A DNA stretch of 64,000 nucleotides from Haloarcula mannanilytica (GTDB taxonomy: Archaea; Halobacteriota; Halobacteria; Halobacteriales; Haloarculaceae): the NCBI RefSeq assembly GCF_005406125.1, contig NZ_BIXZ01000001.1, positions 310,001 to 374,000 on the forward strand, given 5' to 3'. Position 1 is the stretch's first letter. The number at the start of each line of letters is the position of its first letter. The notes below the pieces were generated by a model. The model was not told the DNA's origin, did no database searches, and saw only the letters and a program-made list of their open reading frames with translations. Shown here in pieces: positions 1 to 6,975 of this stretch. Made by a program: the position numbers and the translations under genes.

Positions 1-135
1 CTCGGGGCAGATGACCGCCACGTCGACCTGTAGGGTGTCGTCGGATTCGTAGATGCCTAGGACCTCCGCATCGGAGGCGTACAGATACTCCGCCGACAGT
101 TCGTGCTCGTGGTCGCGGGCGTAGTCGTACGTCAT
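1..135 (-). CDS. N-terminal part of an unrecognised protein, cut by the window edge
   Basis: An open frame of 45 codons begins with ATG at 135 and runs off the window at base 1. Its third codon positions are almost all G or C and it is acidic (MTYDYARDHEHELSAEYLY...), both typical of real haloarchaeal genes. It is divergent from the acetyltransferase gene that starts at 223, and the 87 bases between them must hold both promoters. I do not recognise a family from the visible part, so no function is proposed. Confidence 0.6.
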   Translation of the reverse strand, partial: MTYDYARDHEHELSAEYLYASDAEVLGIYESDDTLQVDVAVICPE

Positions 136-222
136 ACATCCCTGCTACACCCGGGTCTGTGTTGACGGTTTCGGCGATTCCCAGTAGCAGCACATACGGG
201 CACCCCTCCCCAAGGGACGGTC

Positions 223-663
223 ATGAGCGATTACGAAATCGAGGTCGGCACTTGGAACGACCTTTCCGAGGGTTCGACGGCCGTCCGAACGGCGGTGTTC
301 GTCGAGGAACAGGGCGTCTCAGAGGCCGAGGAACTCGACGGCAGAGACCCGGACGCTGTGCAATTTCTGGCCCGGGATGGGGGGTCTCCGGTCGGGACCG
401 CTCGGCTTCGGTTTCCAGAGCAGACAGTCGGCAAGGTCGAACGGGTCGCGGTCCGCAAGTCACACCGTGACGCCGGCGTCGGCTCGGCACTGATGCGGGC
501 CGTCGAGGACGCCGCTCGCGACGAGGATGTGTCGGAACTCAAACTCCACGCACAGACTCGGGTCGAGGCGTTTTACCGGCAGCTGGGCTATGAGACGGTC
601 AGCGACGAGTTCGAGGAGGCCGGTATCCCCCACGTCGAGATGCGCAAGCGGCTGGACGGGTAA
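223..663 (+). CDS. GNAT-family N-acetyltransferase, ElaA-like
   Basis: A 146-residue GNAT acyltransferase that would move an acetyl group from acetyl-CoA to an unknown amine. The N-terminal VFVEEQGV and the C-terminal part (FYRQLGYE followed by EEAGIPHVEM) are the hallmarks of the ElaA-like branch. The acetyl-CoA loop lies in the middle (RKSHRDAGVGSALM, about residues 79-92, matching R-x-x-G-x-G/A). The length is that of a single GNAT domain. The gene stands alone, with a divergent partial gene upstream and a membrane protein 105 bases downstream. The substrate cannot be told from sequence. Confidence 0.88.
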   Translation: MSDYEIEVGTWNDLSEGSTAVRTAVFVEEQGVSEAEELDGRDPDAVQFLARDGGSPVGTARLRFPEQTVGKVERVAVRKSHRDAGVGSALMRAVEDAARDEDVSELKLHAQTRVEAFYRQLGYETVSDEFEEAGIPHVEMRKRLDG

Positions 664-767
664 GCGGTTCTCAAAGCGGGCTGGCAGCCGCCGTCTCCAC
701 CGAATTGAACGGCGTAGCCGGATGTCTCAGTACAAACATGTTTCCCTGATTCGCCCCTTCCCATGGT

Positions 768-1559
768 ATGTTGCGACGAACCGAGTGGGTAGCCACCGCG
801 AAGACGGTCGCTCGCATCGCATACGAGAGCGACATCAGGTATATCGCGACCTCGCTGGCGTACTACGCGTTCATTTCGCTGATGCCGGTCCTCCTGCTCG
901 TTCTCGTCGTCTTCGGCCAGCAGCTCGTCGGCGCTGTCTCCGGTTCAGAGGCACAGTTTCTCACCCCCGATACACAGGAACTGTTGTACGAGGGGCTGAC
1001 GACGGCCTCGGGACGGACAGCGGCGACTGTACTCTCCGTCGGCGTCCTGGCCTGGAGCGGGGCCAACGTCGCCGTCGGCTTCCTGACAGTCGTCGAGCGT
1101 ACCGAGGCGGCAACGGAACGCCCCCTCAGACGGCAGGTGTACGACGCCGCGACCGTCCTCGCGACGCTCTCGGCCACGATTCTCGTCATTATCGCCCAGA
1201 GCGTGGTCCTGTCCGTCTCTGCGACCGGTCTTCTGAGCGTAATCGCCGGGTTCGCCGCCCTGTTTGTCGCACTGACCGTGACGCTGGTGCCCCTGTATTT
1301 CGTTCCGTCTCGCGTCGCCAGTACGCCGACCGACGCGCTGCCAGGCGCGATGACAACCGCTCTCGGCTGGACCGTCCTCCACGCGGCGATTCAGTTTTTC
1401 GCCGTCAACGCCGGTCAGTACGCGATCTACGGCGTCCTCAGCGGAATGATTCTCATTCTCACGAGCACGTACGTGGCCGCGATTGTGCTGATGGTCGGCG
1501 TCGTCGTCAACGCCGTCCTTGCCACCGACACTGACGACCTGTACGACGTGAGTAGCTGA
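768..1559 (+). CDS. YihY/BrkB-family inner-membrane protein
   Basis: A 263-residue integral membrane protein. Its N-terminal LAYYAFISLMPVLLLVLV is the conserved first segment of the YihY/BrkB (formerly 'ribonuclease BN') family, and about five further hydrophobic segments follow up to residue 255. Despite old names, members are membrane proteins of unclear role and not nucleases. The start at 768 gives the expected short cytoplasmic N-terminus; an ATG in another frame at 763 is ignored. It is monocistronic, and its end is followed by the tRNA region. Family assignment is firm, function unknown. Confidence 0.88.
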   Translation: MLRRTEWVATAKTVARIAYESDIRYIATSLAYYAFISLMPVLLLVLVVFGQQLVGAVSGSEAQFLTPDTQELLYEGLTTASGRTAATVLSVGVLAWSGANVAVGFLTVVERTEAATERPLRRQVYDAATVLATLSATILVIIAQSVVLSVSATGLLSVIAGFAALFVALTVTLVPLYFVPSRVASTPTDALPGAMTTALGWTVLHAAIQFFAVNAGQYAIYGVLSGMILILTSTYVAAIVLMVGVVVNAVLATDTDDLYDVSS

Positions 1560-1661
1560 GTCTGTGGGGGTGAACCCGCCGAAAATCCGGGAACTGCGCT
1601 CCTTTCGCTCGCTCGTTCTATCGTTCAACTCCGCTCGATAACCACTTTGCTCCTCACAGAT

Positions 1662-1681
1662 AGTTCGTCCCAAAACGAACT
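1662..1681. repeat. 7-bp inverted repeat (hairpin)
   Basis: AGTTCGT at 1662-1668 and its exact reverse complement ACGAACT at 1675-1681 are separated by six bases (CCCAAA). The hairpin abuts the tRNA-like palindrome at 1687-1746. It could act as an RNA structure at the end of either neighbouring transcript or be part of the same palindromic element. Only the symmetry is seen; a role is not shown. Confidence 0.5.
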
Positions 1682-1686
1682 GCACG

Positions 1687-1746
1687 GGATTTGAACCACG
1701 GTCGGACGTGCTCGCTTCGCTGTGCGCGACCTCCTGGTTCAAATCC
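1687..1746. repeat. tRNA-arm-like inverted repeat next to tRNA-Lys
   Basis: GGATTTGAACCA (1687-1698) is repeated in exact inverted form as TGGTTCAAATCC (1735-1746). Each arm matches the T-psi-C arm of a tRNA read on one strand, and the first arm continues with bases similar to the adjacent real tRNA (GGGATTTGAACC followed by a C-rich then GGTCGG stretch). No acceptor, D-arm or anticodon stem can be drawn, so it is not a working tRNA. The middle contains CTCGCTTCGC, a relative of the GAGCGAAGCGAGC-type palindromes found elsewhere in the window. It may be the scar of integration at a tRNA gene or a mobile palindrome carrying tRNA ends. Confidence 0.6.
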
Positions 1747-1785
1747 TTCGGGCGTTTTCACTGCACACATTCGTTCGCAGGAAAA

Positions 1786-1859
1786 CGGGCCGGAAGGGAT
1801 TTGAACCCTCGACCGACGGCTTAAGAGGCCGTCGCTCTGCCAGACTGAGCTACCGGCCC
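1786..1859 (-). tRNA. tRNA-Lys (anticodon CTT)
   Basis: On the minus strand a complete cloverleaf can be drawn. The acceptor stem is GGGCCGG with CCGGCCC, the D-stem GCTC/GAGC, the anticodon stem ACGGC/GCCGT with loop CTCTTAA (anticodon CTT, lysine AAG), and the T-stem GAGGG/CCCTT with loop TTCAAAT. The discriminator base is G. The gene is 74 bases without encoded CCA and has no intron. A T-arm-like palindrome lies about 40 bases downstream of its 3' end. Confidence 0.96.
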
Positions 1860-2013
1860 AGTGCACTCAATCCTCTGGACGGCCCGGTAAAATAGGTTTT
1901 CATTCGGCCGCCTCGTGTCGGTCGGTCTCACGCCGCCCACCCCGCTCGGCGGGGCGGTAGCGGTAGAAATAGCTGGCATTAAAGAGGCTCGACGCCAAGC
2001 GATACAGACACTA

Positions 2014-3480
2014 ATGAGTACAGCCAGCGGCATCACGATGGCCTCTATGTCGACCTACGCCATCCTCGGGTGTGGGAGTGTTGGCCACGCCGTGGCGGAA
2101 GAACTCGTCGAGGAGGGGAAAGACGTACTCATCCTCGACGCCGACGAGGGGCGAGTCGAGGCGCTCCGTGACCAGGATCTCAACGCACAGCAGGCCGACA
2201 TCAGCGAAACCGACGTCGCCCAGACGGTCGCCGACCGCGACGTGGTGCTCATCATGTCCCCGGACGTGGACGCTAACGCAGAAGCGGTGCGAAACATCCG
2301 TGAATCCGGCGGCGAGCAGTTCGTCGTCGCCCGCGCTGACGACCCGGTCTCGGCCGACGAACTCACCGAACTCGGCGCGGACGTGGTCATCAACCCCTCC
2401 GCGGTCATCGCGGACTCGGCCCTTCGGGCACTGGAGACAGGCGAACTGGAGTTCAAGGCCTCCCAGCTCGGGGATGTTATCGACGGGACCGAGGAACGCA
2501 TGGCGATTCTCATTCACCGGTCGCCGGACCCCGACTCCATCGCCTCGGCGGCCGCACTGCGGGCCATCGCTGCGAGCCGCGATATCGAGGCCGACATCAT
2601 CTACGAGGGCGAGATCGGCCACCAGGAGAACCGGGCGTTCGTCAACCTGCTGGGCATCGAACTGACCTCGAACGAGGACGTGGACCTCGACGAGTACGAC
2701 ACGTTCGCGCTGGTCGATGTCGCCAAGGGCGGCGAGCCGGAAATCGAGTCGGTCGATATCGTTATCGACCACTACGAGCACGAACACGAACTCGAACACG
2801 ACGCCGCCTTCTCCGATATCCGGCCGAACATCTCGGCCACCTCGACGATTCTGACGAAGTACATCCAGGAACTGGACCTCAACCTCGACCAGAGCGTCGC
2901 TACGGCGCTGCTGTACGGCATTCGCGCCGAGACGCTGGATTTCAAGCGCGACACCACGCCGGCGGATCTGACCGCCGCGGCGTACCTCTATCCGTTCGCC
3001 GACCACGACACGCTCGAACAGGTCGAATCGCCATCGATGAGCCCGGAGACGCTGGACGTACTCGCCGAGGCCATTCGGAACCGCGAGGTCCAGGGCAGTC
3101 ACCTCGTGTCCAACGCCGGGTTCATCCGTGATCGGGACGCGCTGGCACAGGCGGCCCAGCACCTCCTGAACCTGGAGGGGATTACGACGACGGCCGTCTT
3201 CGCCATCGCCGACGACACCATCTACCTCGCTGCTCGCTCGAAGGATATCCGGATGAACATCGGCAAGGTCCTGTCGGACGCCTTCGGCGAGATGGGTGAG
3301 ACGGCGGGCCACTCCACCGACGCCAGCGTCGAGATACCGCTTGGCATCTTCACCGGATTAGATACGAGCGACGACAACAGAGATACCCTGCTAGAACTCA
3401 CCGAAGAAGCGGTCAAGCGGAAACTGTTCGAGGCGATGGGCGTCGACAGTTCCAGTAGCGAGAGTTCGAACGGAAACTAG
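2014..3480 (+). CDS. TrkA-N / DHH-DHHA1 phosphoesterase fusion
   Basis: A 488-residue two-part protein. An N-terminal Rossmann (TrkA-N/RCK) domain is marked by YAILGCGSVGHAVAEEL and an acidic strand end (ILDAD). From about residue 165 there is a DHH phosphoesterase with HRSPDPDS, then DVAKGG and IDHYEHEHE, followed by a DHHA1-like C-terminus. Proteins of this architecture are archaeal RecJ/NrnA relatives, probably nucleotidyl phosphodiesterases whose activity is gated by a nucleotide bound to the Rossmann domain. The eponymous motif reads D-H-Y here. The ATG at 2014 is about 30 bases after a TTAAAG TATA-like element and suits a leaderless mRNA; ATGs at 2038 and 2047 are alternatives. Its stop overlaps that of the convergent PRC-barrel gene. 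Confidence 0.88.
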   Translation: MSTASGITMASMSTYAILGCGSVGHAVAEELVEEGKDVLILDADEGRVEALRDQDLNAQQADISETDVAQTVADRDVVLIMSPDVDANAEAVRNIRESGGEQFVVARADDPVSADELTELGADVVINPSAVIADSALRALETGELEFKASQLGDVIDGTEERMAILIHRSPDPDSIASAAALRAIAASRDIEADIIYEGEIGHQENRAFVNLLGIELTSNEDVDLDEYDTFALVDVAKGGEPEIESVDIVIDHYEHEHELEHDAAFSDIRPNISATSTILTKYIQELDLNLDQSVATALLYGIRAETLDFKRDTTPADLTAAAYLYPFADHDTLEQVESPSMSPETLDVLAEAIRNREVQGSHLVSNAGFIRDRDALAQAAQHLLNLEGITTTAVFAIADDTIYLAARSKDIRMNIGKVLSDAFGEMGETAGHSTDASVEIPLGIFTGLDTSDDNRDTLLELTEEAVKRKLFEAMGVDSSSSESSNGN

Positions 3481-3782
3481 GCGGGGACTTCCTCTTCTTC
3501 GTCGCCGGCCTCGGGCTGGCGAAGCCGTTCGACGATATCGCTGACGATGACCACATCGCCGACGGCCTGGACCCACCGGTACGGGATGATGACTCCGCGG
3601 GCCGCGTTTACGTCCTCGTCGAACAGTTCCGTGTTGAGTTGGTGGAGCGCTAGCCCTGTCACCTCTTTGCGGTCCAGTTCCAGACGCAGGTCTTCGACTT
3701 CACCGACAAAGACGCCGTTTTTCGAGTACACCTCACGACCCACGAGGGCTGTAATCTCCTGTGGCAGATTCTCCGTTCCCAT
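3477..3782 (-). CDS. PRC-barrel domain protein, CdpB-like candidate
   Basis: A 101-residue single PRC-barrel protein. The core LVGREVYSKNGVFVGEVEDL, then VTGLAL, GVIIPYRWV and VGDVVIV, gives the beta-barrel signature, and the last ten residues form an acidic tail (EAGDEEEEVPA). I start it at the ATG at 3782 because the longer frame adds 25 unconserved residues and runs into the promoter region. Free-standing haloarchaeal PRC-barrel proteins include CdpB1/CdpB2, described as SepF-binding cell-division factors. This protein resembles that group by my recollection, but other haloarchaeal PRC-barrel proteins have RNA-related contexts. It is convergent with the DHH gene. Confidence 0.88.
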   Translation of the reverse strand: MGTENLPQEITALVGREVYSKNGVFVGEVEDLRLELDRKEVTGLALHQLNTELFDEDVNAARGVIIPYRWVQAVGDVVIVSDIVERLRQPEAGDEEEEVPA

Positions 3783-3978
3783 ACGACGGTGGTTGGTCGG
3801 GCGGCTTATAAAGTTTCTTTGCGAGTGAACAATCGCCTGGTTCGGTGTGACAGTCACGTCGCAGATCGGGATACCAGTTGCTGGACTGCCTTTGATCCGC
3901 AGTATTGCCGACCCCGAACAGGTAGCCCCCGCTCGCGCGGTCCGCGGGACTTTTGCTCCGGTTCCCCGTTCATTCGGT

Positions 3979-4434
3979 ATGCTCGACCCCGGTGACCCCG
4001 CCCCGGACTTCGATCTGCAGGGGACAGCAGACGACGGTGTCGGAGCCTACCGGCTGTCAGCCGCGACGACCCGTGCGCCGGCAGTTGTGGCGTTCGTCCC
4101 CGAAGACGACCCCGATTCGCGGAGCCTCCTCGATTCACTCGCCATAACAGACTGGGCGAGCGTCTCGGACGCCGTGGCTGTCTTTGGTGTTCTCCCGGCC
4201 GATATCGACGACTGTCGGTCGCTGGCTGGGGCGTTGTCGCTGCCATACCCGCTGCTTGCCGATACGCACGGCGTCGCCAACCAGTTCGGCGTCCGAAAAC
4301 AGGACGGGAGCGTTCAGCGAGCGGCGTTCGTCGTCGATCAGCGATGCCGTGTTCGGGCGGCAGCCGTATTCGACGACCCGGACGGAAGCGCGCCGGACCT
4401 CGACCCGATTCTTCGCGGTCTCGCTGATCTGTAG
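3979..4434 (+). CDS. Redoxin-fold (AhpC/TSA-like) protein lacking the peroxidatic cysteine
   Basis: A 151-residue thioredoxin-fold protein of the peroxiredoxin type. It opens with LDPGDPAPDFDL, the classic AhpC/TSA start, and has the later LSLPYPLLAD and a FGVRKQDG-like segment followed by AAFVVDQ. The strand that should lead to the PxxxTxxC motif reads VVAFVPEDDPDSRSLLD with no cysteine, and the only cysteines are in DDCRS and DQRCR. By family knowledge it should not act as a normal peroxidase. The ATG at 3979 is chosen because it begins the conserved domain; the upstream 44 codons are not conserved-looking. It is divergent from the PRC-barrel gene and its stop is adjacent to the stop of the convergent acetyltransferase. 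Confidence 0.82.
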   Translation: MLDPGDPAPDFDLQGTADDGVGAYRLSAATTRAPAVVAFVPEDDPDSRSLLDSLAITDWASVSDAVAVFGVLPADIDDCRSLAGALSLPYPLLADTHGVANQFGVRKQDGSVQRAAFVVDQRCRVRAAAVFDDPDGSAPDLDPILRGLADL

Positions 4435-4974
4435 CTACTCGCCGCGGTCCAGTTCATCGGCAAGCAACCCGTACAGGTACACGTCTTCGTGGCGACCGTC
4501 GCGGAACCAGTGGTCCCGTAGGGTCCCCTCCCGCTCGAAGCCGGCCTTTTCGAGCACTCGCTGGGATCCGTCGTTGCCGGCCAGCACCTTGGCGTACACT
4601 CGGTGGAGTCGACGCGCCTGGAAGGCGTAGTCAACGACGGTTCGGACCGCGTCGGTCGCGTAGCCGTTCCCCCAAGCCTCCGGTGAAAGGAAGTAGCCGA
4701 TTTCGGCGTTTCCCGGCTGGGTCGTGACGGCCATCAGCCCGACCGTACCGACCCGTTCACCGTCGACACAGACCAGTAGATGGACGTTCTCCGATTCGAG
4801 CCCGGTCTCGGATTCGAGCCACTCGCGTTCGGCCTGCTCTGTCATCGGCTGGGATGCCGAGAGACCGTGGCGCACGGCAGGGTCGTTGACCGTCTCCTGA
4901 AGGAACGGTACGTCCTCGTCCTCTATCGTCCGCAGCGCCACCGTTTCGCCGCGGAGGAACACTGGGCCGGGCAT
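4435..4974 (-). CDS. GNAT N-acetyltransferase, RimJ/RimL type
   Basis: A 179-residue acetyltransferase. MPGPVFLRGETVALRTIEDED is the usual haloarchaeal start of this family. The acetyl-CoA strand and helix read AEIGYFLSPEAWGNGYATDA, and HRVYAKVLAGNDGSQRVLEK with GFEREG forms the C-terminal part of RimJ/RimL proteins. Relatives acetylate ribosomal protein N-termini or small molecules; the target here is unknown. The frame is open back to a GTG at 5073, which would add 33 residues containing CxxC twice, but the conserved start argues for 4974. It is convergent with the redoxin gene and divergent from nth. Confidence 0.88.
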   Translation of the reverse strand: MPGPVFLRGETVALRTIEDEDVPFLQETVNDPAVRHGLSASQPMTEQAEREWLESETGLESENVHLLVCVDGERVGTVGLMAVTTQPGNAEIGYFLSPEAWGNGYATDAVRTVVDYAFQARRLHRVYAKVLAGNDGSQRVLEKAGFEREGTLRDHWFRDGRHEDVYLYGLLADELDRGE

Positions 4975-5103
4975 ATCGGAACGAACACACAGTTGACACA
5001 AGACTGTTGTCGTAGTGTGGGGGTCGGTAACATGAGTAACCGCCTGTCGACGACACTCGGTGCAGAACGACACCCCAAAGGCATCCCAGCCCTGCTCTGC
5101 GGT

Positions 5104-5787
5104 ATGGGAACGCCGCTGGATTCACGCGAAGAACAGGCAACAGAGGTCGTCGACCGACTCCACGAGGAATACCCCGATTCGACCATTTCGCTGAACTACA
5201 GCAACCGCTTAGAGTTGCTGATCGCCGTCGTCCTCTCGGCGCAGTGTACCGACGAGCGGGTCAACGAAGTCACCGAAGACCTGTTCGAGAAATACGAGCG
5301 CGCCCAGGACTACGCCGCCGCTAGCGAGGAGCAACTCGCCGAGGACATCTACGGCATCACGTTCCACAACAACAAGGGCGGCTATCTGCAGGGTATCGGC
5401 GAGATTCTGACCGAGGAACACGACGGCGAGGTCCCCGATACCATGTCTGCGCTGACCGACCTGCCGGGGGTCGGCCGCAAGACGGCCAACGTCGTCCTCC
5501 AGCACGGCCACGACATCGTCGAGGGCATCGTCGTCGACACGCACGTCCAGCGAATCGCACGGCGGCTGGGACTCACCGAGGAAGAGCGCCCGGAGGCCAT
5601 CGAGCAGGACCTCCTCGACGTGGTCCCGAGCGACGAATGGCAGCAGTTCACCCACCTGCTCATCGACCACGGACGGGCGGTGTGTGGCGCGCGCTCGGCC
5701 GACTGCGATGCGTGCGTGCTCGCGGACATCTGTCCCTCCGAGAAGGGCGACAGCGAGGTCGACCTCGCCAGCAGCGAGGCGTGGTAG
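5104..5787 (+). CDS. nth: Endonuclease III (DNA glycosylase/AP lyase)
   Basis: A 227-residue base-excision-repair enzyme that removes oxidised pyrimidines and cleaves the abasic site. The helix-hairpin-helix LPGVGRKTANVV places the catalytic lysine at K126, and VVDTHVQRIARRLGL carries the catalytic aspartate D145. The C-terminal iron-sulfur loop is intact: C194, C201, C204 and C210 in C-x6-C-x2-C-x5-C spacing bind one [4Fe-4S] cluster. The ATG at 5104 gives the standard length; an upstream-open frame reaching 4780 is overlap with the divergent acetyltransferase. It is followed by a convergent stress-protein gene nine bases away. Confidence 0.97.
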   Translation: MGTPLDSREEQATEVVDRLHEEYPDSTISLNYSNRLELLIAVVLSAQCTDERVNEVTEDLFEKYERAQDYAAASEEQLAEDIYGITFHNNKGGYLQGIGEILTEEHDGEVPDTMSALTDLPGVGRKTANVVLQHGHDIVEGIVVDTHVQRIARRLGLTEEERPEAIEQDLLDVVPSDEWQQFTHLLIDHGRAVCGARSADCDACVLADICPSEKGDSEVDLASSEAW

Positions 5788-5796
5788 CTGCCGCCT

Positions 5797-6306
5797 TCAG
5801 TCCTCGTCACCGTCACCGAGTCGGACGGTGAGTACCGGCACGTCCGACGTTCTGACGACTTTCTCCGTGACACTGCCGAGCAGGTACCGTCCGACCCCGG
5901 TCCGTCCGTGGGTCCCCATCACGATGAGATCGATATCGTTCTCGTCGGCGTAGTCGAGGATGGCGCTGTGGGGGACCCCGCTTTCGACTGCCGTAACGGT
6001 CTCCACTGTGTCGACCTCGTCCACCGCTGCGTCGACGATAGCCTCGGACCGCTCACGGAGGTGCGCTTGGACACTGTGGTCTTCTCCGACCATCCCCGAC
6101 TCTGTCATGCTCGGTTCCTCCGCTATCATCCCGGTCGAACCGGCCGCCGGTCCGGCGGCAGTCATCCCGATATGCGGCGATGTCGTGTCCAGCACGGTCA
6201 TGACGTGTAGCGTCGCGTCGTGGGTCTCGGCGATGTTCTTGGCGTGTTCTAACGCCGCGCCCGCGCCGTCGCTGCCGTCCGTCGGAAAGAGGATGTGTTC
6301 GTACAT
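5797..6306 (-). CDS. Universal stress protein (single UspA domain)
   Basis: A 169-residue UspA-fold protein starting MYEHILFPTDGSDGA. The ATP-binding loop GTHGRTGVGRYLLGS matches G-x2-G-x9-G-S, so it is of the nucleotide-binding class. A Gly/Met-rich insertion of about 35 residues in the middle makes it longer than a minimal 140-residue domain. It is convergent with nth. Its C-terminal third is almost the same as those of the two domains of the tandem stress protein at 23555-24424, so the three are recent relatives. Role: unspecified stress response. Confidence 0.93.
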   Translation of the reverse strand: MYEHILFPTDGSDGAGAALEHAKNIAETHDATLHVMTVLDTTSPHIGMTAAGPAAGSTGMIAEEPSMTESGMVGEDHSVQAHLRERSEAIVDAAVDEVDTVETVTAVESGVPHSAILDYADENDIDLIVMGTHGRTGVGRYLLGSVTEKVVRTSDVPVLTVRLGDGDED

Positions 6307-6405
6307 TGGTCTTCCAGGTAGAAATTGACAAGCATCGATAATGAAACATCGAGACGGTTCGCAGAAACCGAGAACGGGGGCCGGCCGATGCAGAGATACC
6401 GGCGC

Positions 6406-6888
6406 TCAGGCCACGTACCGGAGGGCGTACCGAGCCACGCCGACGAGATACGCCAGCAGCCAGAAGATGACGTAGCCGAACACGCCGATGCGGAGCCGCG
6501 AGCGCCAGTGACTGAACGTCTCGTCGCCGATTTCGTCGAGCAGCAGGTCCTCGTCGTAGTCGTTGTAGAGGTCGTGTTGCCGTTTCGCGCGGAAGATGCG
6601 CACGATACCCGTTCCACCGAAAGCGAGCAGGGCGTACGCCTGGAGGCCGAGCATCGCGTGGACAGCCGAGAGGCCACCCAGCTGGTCCGGGAGCCGCGGC
6701 ACCATCCACAACAGCATCGGGACGGTCGTCAGTATCAGGCCGGTCACGACAAACTTCAGGTGGTGGACAAGCACGTCCCAGGTGACCGGCTCGGTTTCGA
6801 TGATGTAGTACGCGCCGTACAGGAAACAGGGGAGACTGAGCGTCACCGACAGTAACACGACAGTGGCTACGAGGCCGTCCGACACCAT
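6406..6888 (-). CDS. Haloarchaeal membrane protein beside the cytochrome b cluster (DUF7321-like)
   Basis: A 160-residue membrane protein with about four hydrophobic segments (roughly residues 5-28, 43-63, 75-96 and 132-155). Between segments three and four is a polar loop, RAKRQHDLYNDYDED. I recall this as a haloarchaeal DUF73xx protein found next to the halocyanin-cytochrome b genes, but that is unchecked. It is divergent from the cluster at 6976 and probably shares its promoter region of 87 bases. No catalytic or heme-binding motif is obvious, although histidines occur in the second and third segments (VHHLKF, AVHAML). Confidence 0.75.
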   Translation of the reverse strand: MVSDGLVATVVLLSVTLSLPCFLYGAYYIIETEPVTWDVLVHHLKFVVTGLILTTVPMLLWMVPRLPDQLGGLSAVHAMLGLQAYALLAFGGTGIVRIFRAKRQHDLYNDYDEDLLLDEIGDETFSHWRSRLRIGVFGYVIFWLLAYLVGVARYALRYVA

Positions 6889-6975
6889 GGGCCGACCTAG
6901 GGCCAGTGCTCGCTAAAGACTGCCGGATGCAGAAGGTCAGAACTTGTAAGCCGTCGCAGTCCGTACAGCCGGCCA

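Noticed and set aside
945-1742. 265-codon minus-strand frame over the BrkB gene
   Set aside because: It is antisense to a clear membrane protein family and has an arginine/aspartate-rich composition typical of shadow frames in GC-rich DNA.
1678-1760. Possible second tRNA gene
   Set aside because: Only T-arm-like sequences occur, in inverted orientation; no acceptor, D or anticodon stems can be formed.
2011-3312. 433-codon minus-strand frame over the DHH gene
   Set aside because: Mirror of the plus-strand codon bias; no recognisable domain, while the sense strand encodes a known fusion.
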